The notes under the pieces were generated by a model. It did not search any database. It saw nothing but the letters and a program-made list of their open reading frames with translations, and was not told the DNA's origin. The position numbers and the translations under genes were made by a program. Shown here piece after piece: positions 58,136 to 64,000 of a stretch of DNA of 64,000 nucleotides (positions are counted from its first letter, which is position 1; each line of letters opens with the position of its first letter). Source of the DNA: Burkholderia pyrrocinia (GTDB lineage: Bacteria; Pseudomonadota; Gammaproteobacteria; Burkholderiales; Burkholderiaceae); NCBI RefSeq assembly GCF_003330765.1, contig NZ_CP024902.1:2852001-2916000 (forward strand), given 5' to 3'.

Positions 58136-59368
58136 ATGACATCCCTCAGCGCGCAGGAAGCCGCCGGCATCCTCGGTGTCAGCGTGAGCACCCTCTATGC
58201 GTATGTGAGCCGCGGCCTGCTGCGCTCGCTGCCCGACGGCGCGACCAAGCGCCGCTGCTACGACGCGGACCAGGTGCGCCTGCTCGCGCGCCGCCGCGCC
58301 GATGCGAAACGCGCGGGCGGCGTCGCCGAGCGTTCGCTCGACTGGGGCGTGCCGGTGCTCGAATCGCGGATCACTCAGATCGCCGATGGCCGCCTGCGCT
58401 ATCGCGGCGCCGATGCGATCGCACTTGCCGACGATGCGACACTCGAAGAGACGGCCGCGAGGCTCTGGGGCTGTCCGCCCGCGCGGCTTGCCGCCGCGTC
58501 GCTCGCGTCGACCGGTTTCGACGCCGCGCAGTGGGACGACTGGGCGCGCCGCTGGGCGCATCTCGCGCCACTCGAACGCACGCTGGTGCTGCTGCCTGCC
58601 GCGGCCGCATCGCTGCCGCGCCTGTGGGCGCAGGGGCGCGACGCGCAGCTCGATTCGGCCACGCTGCTGCTGCGGGTCGCGACGGCCGCGCTCGCCGGCA
58701 TCGCGCCGGACGACGCGCCCGTGCACCGGCAGCTCGCTGCCGCGTGGCGCGTGCGACGGCGCGGCGAAGCCGACCTGCTGCGCCGCGCGCTCGTGCTGTG
58801 CGCCGATCACGAACTGAATCCTTCGACCTTTGCGGTGCGCTGCATCGCGTCGACCGGCACCCACCTGTTCGGCGCGATCGCGGGCGGGCTCGCGGCGTTG
58901 TCGGGCCCGCGCCACGGCGGCGAGACGTTCCGCGCGGGCACCCTGCTCGACGAAGCGGCCCGTGCCGCCGACCTCGATCGCACCCTCGCGCTGCGGCTTG
59001 CGCACGACGAACGTGCGGACGGCGGCCGCACGGCACTGCCCGGCTTCGCGCACCCGCTCTACCCCGACGGCGACCCGCGCGCGCGGGCGCTGCTCGACGC
59101 ACTGCACGCCGCGGTGCCCGACCGTCCCGTGCTGCAGATGGCGCGCGCGCTCGCCGCGCGCGTCGAAGCGGCGACGGGCCTGCGGCCGGCGATCGATTTC
59201 GCGCTCGCGGTACTGGAGCGCACGCTCGCGCTGCCGGACGGCGCGGCGTTCACGCTGTTCGCGGCCGGCCGCACGGCCGGCTGGATCGCGCATGCGCTCG
59301 AACAGCATGCGGACGGCAAGCTGATCCGGCCCCGGGCGCGCTACGTCGGCAGCGACGCGGCCGCGTGA
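58136..59368 (+). CDS. Citrate synthase-like protein with N-terminal MerR-type helix-turn-helix (410 aa)
   Basis: Residues 1-60 look like a MerR/excisionase-type DNA-binding motif: SLSAQEAAGILGVSVSTLYA, then RRCYDADQVRLLARRR. Residues 70-400 are a citrate synthase domain with the three catalytic residues in place: His260 in LSGPRHGGE, His306 in GFAHPLYPDGD and Asp354 in AIDFALAVL. It may condense acetyl-CoA (or propionyl-CoA) with a 2-oxoacid, regulate DNA, or both. Proteins like this are annotated as citrate synthase family in Burkholderia. Its divergent neighbour is a CoA transferase; together with the nearby GntR regulator they may form a small acyl-CoA metabolism cluster. Confidence 0.88.
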   Translation: MTSLSAQEAAGILGVSVSTLYAYVSRGLLRSLPDGATKRRCYDADQVRLLARRRADAKRAGGVAERSLDWGVPVLESRITQIADGRLRYRGADAIALADDATLEETAARLWGCPPARLAAASLASTGFDAAQWDDWARRWAHLAPLERTLVLLPAAAASLPRLWAQGRDAQLDSATLLLRVATAALAGIAPDDAPVHRQLAAAWRVRRRGEADLLRRALVLCADHELNPSTFAVRCIASTGTHLFGAIAGGLAALSGPRHGGETFRAGTLLDEAARAADLDRTLALRLAHDERADGGRTALPGFAHPLYPDGDPRARALLDALHAAVPDRPVLQMARALAARVEAATGLRPAIDFALAVLERTLALPDGAAFTLFAAGRTAGWIAHALEQHADGKLIRPRARYVGSDAAA

Positions 59369-59664
59369 CGCCGGCCGTCGCGCCACGCGACGAGCGACCG
59401 CCACCACGTCTGCGCGGCGCGCACGGCCGGCACCGCGAGCGGGCCGAACGCGAACGTCGCGCCGTGCGGCCCCGCGCTGACCCACACGCGCATGCCGGGC
59501 ATGAGCGTCAGCGAATCGCCGGCGCCGAGCCAGTGATCGTCGGGCCGGCCCTCGATGGTCACCCACACTTCGCCCTCGGCCACCTGCAGTGCGGTGCGGT
59601 CGACGATCCGCCACCGTCCGGCCGGCTCGTCGCCTTCGATCACATAGAGTCGCAGTTCACGCAT
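59341..59664 (-). CDS. DUF2917 family protein (107 aa)
   Basis: A small one-domain protein: MRELRLYVIEGDEPAGRWRI, then LQVAEGEVWVTIEGRPDDHW and LGAGDSLTLMPGMRVWVSAG. The pattern is cupin-like in shape and matches DUF2917, which in Burkholderia often lies beside PLP-dependent MocR regulators or transporters. No function known. Start at 59664 behind AGGAGG. Its 3' end overlaps the convergent citrate synthase-like gene by 28 bases. Confidence 0.75.
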   Translation of the reverse strand: MRELRLYVIEGDEPAGRWRIVDRTALQVAEGEVWVTIEGRPDDHWLGAGDSLTLMPGMRVWVSAGPHGATFAFGPLAVPAVRAAQTWWRSLVAWRDGRRHAAASLPT

Positions 59665-59751
59665 GGCAGCCTCCTGGTCGCACGGGTTCGATGGCACCAG
59701 TATTTCGGACAGTGGCAGCACACGAACAGATACGCCTGCAGACACTTTTGA

Positions 59752-59769
59752 CTGAACTGTACTGGTCAG
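59752..59769. promoter_or_regulatory. Imperfect palindrome between DUF2917 and the MFS gene
   Basis: CTGAACTGTACTGGTCAG matches its own reverse complement at 14 of 18 positions. It lies between the divergent DUF2917 and MFS genes and includes TTGACTG on its left edge. It resembles sites with ACTGTACTGG seen near MocR-type regulators, but that memory is weak. Confidence 0.35.
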
Positions 59770-59881
59770 CGGACGGACGGGCATCCGCCGGCCGGATCTG
59801 GCGTCGCACCCCGCGCCGAACCTGCGCGGTGCGGCGGCTTTCCCTACAATGTCGGCTGTCCCGCGCCACCGCCCCGCCTTC

Positions 59882-61318
59882 ATGTTCCAACACTCGCCTG
59901 CCGCCGCTCCCGGCGAAAAAAACCTCACCGTGATGCTCTGGCTCGTTGCGACGGGCTTCTTCATGCAGACGCTCGATTCGACGATCGTCAACACGGCGCT
60001 GCCGTCGATGGCCGCGAGCCTCGGCGAATCGCCGCTGCGGATGCAGTCGGTCGTGATCGCCTACTCGCTGACGATGGCAGTGATGATCCCCGTGTCGGGC
60101 TGGCTCGCCGATACCTTCGGCACGCGGCGCGTGTTCTTCAGCGCGATCCTGGTGTTCTCGCTCGGCTCGCTGCTGTGCGCGAACGCGCATACGCTGACGC
60201 AGCTCGTGGTGTTCCGCGTCGTGCAGGGGGTGGGCGGCGCGATGCTGCTGCCGGTCGGGCGGCTCGCGGTGCTGCGCACGTTCCCGGCCGAGCGCTACCT
60301 GCCCGCGCTGTCGTTCGTCGCGATTCCCGGCCTGATCGGTCCGCTGATCGGGCCGACGCTCGGCGGCTGGCTCGTGAAGATCGCGTCGTGGCACTGGATC
60401 TTCCTGATCAACGTGCCGGTCGGCGTCGCGGGCTGCATCGCGACCTTCTACTCGATGCCCGATTCGCGCAACCCGGCGGTCGGCCGCTTCGACCTGAAGG
60501 GTTATCTGCTGCTGACGATCGGCATGGTCGCGATCTCGCTGTCGCTCGACGGGCTCGCCGATCTCGGCATGCAGCACGCGGCCGTGCTCGTGCTGCTGAT
60601 CCTGAGCCTCGCGTGCTTCGTCGCGTACGGGCTGTATGCGGTGCGCGCGCCGCAACCGATCTTCTCGCTCGAACTGTTCAGGATCCACACGTTCAGCGTC
60701 GGGCTGCTCGGCAACCTGTTCGCGCGGATCGGCAGCGGCGCGATGCCGTACCTGATCCCGCTGCTGCTGCAGGTGAGCCTCGGCTACTCGGCGTTCGAGG
60801 CCGGGCTGATGATGCTGCCGGTGGCGGCGGCCGGGATGTTCTCGAAGCGGATCATCACGCGCCTGATCACGCAGCACGGCTACCGCAAGGTGCTGCTCGC
60901 GAACACGATCATGGTCGGCGTGATGATGGCGAGCTTCGCGCTGATGCGCGACACGGTGCCCGTCTGGGTGAAGGTCGTGCATCTCGCGCTGTTCGGCGGC
61001 TTCAACTCGATGCAGTTCACCGCGATGAACACGCTGACGCTGAAGGATCTCGGCACGGGCGGCGCGAGCAGCGGCAACAGCCTGTTCTCGCTCGTGCAGA
61101 TGCTGTCGATGAGCCTCGGCGTCACGGTCGCGGGCGCGTTGCTGGCGACGTTCACGGGCATGCTGCGCACCGTGACGCCGAGCAACACGCTGCCCGCGTT
61201 CCATGCGACATTCATCTGCGTCGGGATCATCACCGCCGCGTCCGCGTGGATCTTCGCGCAGCTCGCGCCCGAAATCCGCACCACCGCGCGCAAGACCGAC
61301 CCGTCCGAGCGCGCGTGA
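59882..61318 (+). CDS. MFS transporter, DHA2 (EmrB/QacA-like) family (478 aa)
   Basis: A fourteen-helix drug/proton antiporter of the MdtD type. Helix 1 carries FFMQTLDSTIVNTALPSMA, motif A is GWLADTFGTRRVFF, motif C is GPLIGPTLGGWLVKIASWHW. It exports small molecules with proton exchange. No linked membrane fusion protein is present. Start at the ATG at 59882 (MFQHSPAAAPG); an upstream ATG at 59849 adds 11 residues with no membrane character. Confidence 0.9.
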   Translation: MFQHSPAAAPGEKNLTVMLWLVATGFFMQTLDSTIVNTALPSMAASLGESPLRMQSVVIAYSLTMAVMIPVSGWLADTFGTRRVFFSAILVFSLGSLLCANAHTLTQLVVFRVVQGVGGAMLLPVGRLAVLRTFPAERYLPALSFVAIPGLIGPLIGPTLGGWLVKIASWHWIFLINVPVGVAGCIATFYSMPDSRNPAVGRFDLKGYLLLTIGMVAISLSLDGLADLGMQHAAVLVLLILSLACFVAYGLYAVRAPQPIFSLELFRIHTFSVGLLGNLFARIGSGAMPYLIPLLLQVSLGYSAFEAGLMMLPVAAAGMFSKRIITRLITQHGYRKVLLANTIMVGVMMASFALMRDTVPVWVKVVHLALFGGFNSMQFTAMNTLTLKDLGTGGASSGNSLFSLVQMLSMSLGVTVAGALLATFTGMLRTVTPSNTLPAFHATFICVGIITAASAWIFAQLAPEIRTTARKTDPSERA

Positions 61319-61497
61319 CGCGCGGCGCGCGCCGAACCGGTACGGTGCGCACCATCTCGGTGCAGCGCAGCCCCGCCATGCGCCCGCCATGCCTCGCGTG
61401 TCGGGCGCGACGGGCCGCCGCACGGGGCACGATGCCGTGCACGCTTCTTGCTGGCCTATTCTCTAGGTAAACTGGCAGTCTTCCATCGGCCGACATC

Positions 61498-62772
61498 ATG
61501 AGCATGATCGACATCGATCCCCCCGGCTTTCAGCCGCCCCGCCCCGTCGCCGGCGACGACGGGAACCGGCGCACCGTGCTGTACGGCGGCTACACCGTGT
61601 TCAGCGTGTTCCAGCCCGTTTTCTCGGTGTCGCACCGCCGCGCGATCGGCTATCACGCATCGCTGCGCGCGCACGACGAGGAAAGCCGCCAGGTGGCGTC
61701 GCACGAGGTGTTCACGCAGGCGGCGCGGCGCGGCGACCTGCTCGAGCTCGGCCGGCTCGCCGAATCGCTGCATCTCGGCAACTTCCACGCGTTCGACAGT
61801 CATGACGAATGGCTCTTCCTGAGCCTGCATCCGGCCGCGCTGATGGACACCATCTACGGCGACGCGCTGCTCGCGAACCTGAAGGCGCTCGGGCTGCCAC
61901 CGCACCGCGTGGTGCTCGAGGTGCCCGAGCAGGCGGGCGGCGAGACGCCGCGCTACGCGGCGATCATCGACGGGCTGCGCAAGGCAGGCTTCCTGATCGC
62001 GCTCGTCGGTTTCGGCGCGAAGCATTCGAACATCGACCGCGTGTGGCACCTGCATCCCGACATCGTCACGCTCGACCGCGGCATCCTCGCGCAGGCGAGC
62101 GAGCACTCGCATCTCGAACGCGTGCTGCCGGGGCTGGTGTCGCTGCTGCACGAATCCGGCCAGCTCGTGCTGATGGGCGGGCTCGCGACCGAGCGCGACG
62201 CGATGATCGCGCTCGAGTGCAACGTCGATTTCGTGCAGGGCCAGTACTTCGCGGGGCCGAGCGTCGACCCCGTGCAGCCGCAGGCCGCCGCGGGCTGCAT
62301 GGATACGCTGTCGGCCGCGTTGCGGCTGCGCGTCGCACAACGCGAGCGCACGCAGGCGGAACGGCTCGCGCCGTACGTCGCCGCGCTCGAGGAAGCGAGC
62401 CAGAAGCTCGGCGCGGGCGAGCCGCTCACCGATGCCGCCGCCGCCGTGCTCGGGCTGCCCGAGACCGCACGCTGCTTCCTGCTCGACGCATCGGGGCGCC
62501 AGATCGGCGACAACGTGCTCGCGCGCGGCAGCGTGTCGCAGCGCGCCAAGCGCTTCCGGCCGCTGCTGCATTCCGAAGGCGCGAGCTGGGAGCGCCGCCC
62601 GTACTTCATCGACGCGATGCGTGCGCCGGGCCACGTGCATCTGACGCCGCCCTACCTGTCGATCAACGAGGCGCACCTGTGCGTGACCGCGTCGGTCGCC
62701 GCGCCCGCCGCGGCCGGCATGCAGGTGCTCTGCGTCGACATCAACTGGGAAGCGGCGCTCAACCGCGAGTGA
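61498..62772 (+). CDS. Degenerate EAL domain protein with C-terminal sensor domain, YkuI-like (424 aa)
   Basis: Residues 35-260 are an EAL domain: FQPVFSVSHRRAIGYHASLR, later VVLEVPEQ and FVQGQYFAGP. Key catalytic residues are changed. The EAL glutamate position reads His53 (GYHASLR for GYEALLR); the DDFG loop reads VGFG (Val170, Gly171); the late EGVE motif reads GGLATE. The enzyme probably cannot hydrolyse cyclic di-GMP but could bind it. Residues about 275-424 form a second alpha/beta domain (CFLLDASGRQIGDNVLARG, PYLSINEAHLCVTASVA) resembling the PAS/Cache-like C-terminal domain of YkuI. No membrane helix, so it is cytoplasmic. Confidence 0.85.
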   Translation: MSMIDIDPPGFQPPRPVAGDDGNRRTVLYGGYTVFSVFQPVFSVSHRRAIGYHASLRAHDEESRQVASHEVFTQAARRGDLLELGRLAESLHLGNFHAFDSHDEWLFLSLHPAALMDTIYGDALLANLKALGLPPHRVVLEVPEQAGGETPRYAAIIDGLRKAGFLIALVGFGAKHSNIDRVWHLHPDIVTLDRGILAQASEHSHLERVLPGLVSLLHESGQLVLMGGLATERDAMIALECNVDFVQGQYFAGPSVDPVQPQAAAGCMDTLSAALRLRVAQRERTQAERLAPYVAALEEASQKLGAGEPLTDAAAAVLGLPETARCFLLDASGRQIGDNVLARGSVSQRAKRFRPLLHSEGASWERRPYFIDAMRAPGHVHLTPPYLSINEAHLCVTASVAAPAAAGMQVLCVDINWEAALNRE

Positions 62773-62791
62773 ACGCCACGGCGCGCCGCAT

Positions 62792-63394
62792 TCACGCAGC
62801 GGCCGCCTTGCGCACGATCAGCCGGTGCACGCGCTTGCCGGACGATGCGCTGACGACCTCATGCTCGTCGATCACCTGCGTGCCGGCGCCGAGCGCCGCG
62901 TGCATCCGCGCCGAGTCGAGCGGCGTATAGAGGCGGCCGCGCTCGTCGCGCAACACGCCGTTTCCGGCCACCCGCCAGCTCAGGTACAACGTGCCGCCCG
63001 GCATCAGGAGATCGGCCAGCCGCGCGGTGGCCGCCGCCGCGTCCGCCTGTTCGAGGTGCATGACGACCGTTTCGCACAGCACGTTGCGAAACGCGCCGGA
63101 CGGCACGCCGGCCAGCGCCGGCAGCGCAGCCAGTTCGAAGATCAGGTCCGGATGGCGCCACCGCGCCTCGTCGAGCAGCGCAGCGCTCGCGTCGTAGCCG
63201 CGCACTTCGAATCCGCGCGACGCGAGCCACGCCGTATCGCGCCCGGCTCCGCAGCCGACGTCCGCGGTCGGCCCCGGCGAGAAATGCTGTTCGAGCAGCG
63301 CGTACATGTCGTCGGGCGCAGCCTGGTCGAGCCAGTCCTGCGCATATTGCGCGGCATGGGTGTCGTAGGCGTCGAGAGTCGGGCGATCCACCAT
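62792..63394 (-). CDS. Class I SAM-dependent methyltransferase (200 aa)
   Basis: The SAM motif I is ADVGCGAGRDTAWLASRGFEV; motif II/III regions are GYDASAALLDEAR and FRNVLCETVVMHLE. A small Rossmann-like enzyme of the Methyltransf_11/25 type, similar to TehB-like detox or biosynthetic methyltransferases; substrate unknown. It converges on the EAL protein gene with 19 bases between stop codons. Confidence 0.85.
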   Translation of the reverse strand: MVDRPTLDAYDTHAAQYAQDWLDQAAPDDMYALLEQHFSPGPTADVGCGAGRDTAWLASRGFEVRGYDASAALLDEARWRHPDLIFELAALPALAGVPSGAFRNVLCETVVMHLEQADAAAATARLADLLMPGGTLYLSWRVAGNGVLRDERGRLYTPLDSARMHAALGAGTQVIDEHEVVSASSGKRVHRLIVRKAAAA

Positions 63395-63500
63395 GGTGAC
63401 TGCTCCACATAGGCGTCGTATGACGCACTCCGCATCTTAGCCGTTGCGCGGCGTGTGTGACGTCACACGCGCCCTCCGAGACGGCGGGCAAATCCCGCCC

Positions 63501-64000
63501 CTATGCGGCCCGCACGTCGCCCGCGCGCGGCGCCTGCGCGGTCAGCTCGGCCCACAGCGCATCGCCGCGCCAGGCCGGGCGCGCCGCCGCGCTTTCCGCG
63601 TCGTGGACGAGCGCGCACAGTCGCGCGTTGACGGGCGCCTGCGCGCCGAAGCGCGCGGCGAGCCGCACGATTTCGCCGTTGATCCACTCGACTTCCGTCG
63701 CACGGCGCGCCGCGAGGTCGTCGGACATCGACGAGCGCGCGAGCGGATCAATCGCGAGTATCCGGCCGCCGAGCACGCGGAACGCGGCATCGGGAAGATC
63801 GAGCACGGCCGGGATCCACGCGGCCGGCAACGGTGTCAGCCGCGCGGGCTGGATCGCGGCACGTGCAAGCCAGTGCAGCGCTTCGCGCTGCGCGAGCGCG
63901 ACGCAGCGCCGGTACGCACGTTGCGCGAGTTCGTCGCGAAGCGGCAGGTTCGCGAGCGCATTGACCGCGTTGTTCAGGTTGAGCAGCAGCTTCGCCCACT
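63501..64000 (-). CDS. 2-dehydropantoate 2-reductase, C-terminal part (partial)
   Basis: The frame is open from the window's right edge to the stop at 63501. The C-terminal helical domain of the KPR/PanE family is visible: KLLLNLNNAVNALANLPLRD, with SMSDDLAARRATEVEWINGE (SSMxxDxxxxRxTEIDxxNG-like), and then PVNARLCALVHDAE. It reduces ketopantoate with NADPH in pantothenate synthesis. The N-terminal Rossmann domain is outside. Paralogs with other substrates exist, so the role is inferred. Confidence 0.88.
   Translation of the reverse strand, partial: WAKLLLNLNNAVNALANLPLRDELAQRAYRRCVALAQREALHWLARAAIQPARLTPLPAAWIPAVLDLPDAAFRVLGGRILAIDPLARSSMSDDLAARRATEVEWINGEIVRLAARFGAQAPVNARLCALVHDAESAAARPAWRGDALWAELTAQAPRAGDVRAA

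Overview
The window reads as a stretch of a primary chromosome from a Burkholderia species, most likely of the Burkholderia cepacia complex. The evidence is the very high GC content with strong third-position bias, the housekeeping gene order (fkpB-ispH, radC-rpmB-rpmG, nadB/nadC/nadA, purN/ribF/ileS/lspA/coaBC/dut, clpS-clpA, two adjacent isocitrate dehydrogenases), and proteins that look beta-proteobacterial throughout. This assignment comes from recognition, not from a database search.

Layout. 1-1300: tail of a periplasmic binding protein, a tRNA-Leu(CAA), a tiny lipoprotein and a graveyard of two gene fragments. 1300-6500: a LysR regulator, an SDR oxidoreductase, a DinB-like protein, a CopC-like copper protein, the pseudouridine synthase RsuA and a nucleotide-sugar epimerase-like protein. 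6500-10500: a 2Fe-2S/FAD reductase, then an acetylornithine-type aminotransferase preceded by an arginine-rich short ORF and an intrinsic terminator (a candidate attenuator), a GNAT enzyme and a DUF2278 protein. 10500-15100 (minus): branched-chain amino acid ABC transporter livHMGF with a decayed livK in the usual binding-protein position. 15200-18400: ispH, fkpB, radC, rpmB, rpmG. 18400-25000: quinolinate/NAD synthesis (nadB, nadC, nadA), interrupted by an intact ISL3-family insertion sequence with an exact 8-bp target duplication, then an acyl-CoA desaturase whose C-terminal third resembles the ISL3 transposase itself. 25200-35000: MscS channel, rRNA methyltransferase, purN, ribF, ileS, lspA, coaBC, dut. 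35000-40000: a four-repeat membrane protein, an amino acid permease, clpA and clpS. 40300-47300: cold shock protein, Tat-exported multicopper oxidase, monomeric and dimeric NADP isocitrate dehydrogenases. 47500-52800: rluE-like, small secreted proteins, a stand-alone second EF-G, a nickel/cobalt permease. 53000-64000: a 572-residue glycine-rich repeat protein, aldo/keto reductase, GntR regulator, CoA transferase, a citrate-synthase-like protein with an N-terminal DNA-binding motif, DUF2917, an MFS pump, a degenerate EAL protein, a methyltransferase and the end of a 2-dehydropantoate 2-reductase.

Most of the window is core metabolism and translation. The accessory or unusual content is concentrated in: the 717-1268 remnants; the candidate arginine attenuator at 7668-7856; the decayed livK; the ISL3 element and the transposase-like tail of the neighbouring desaturase; the 49-bp palindromic tandem repeats just upstream of the nadA ribosome binding site; the glycine-rich repeat protein; and the HTH-citrate synthase fusion with palindromic sites in its divergent promoter region.
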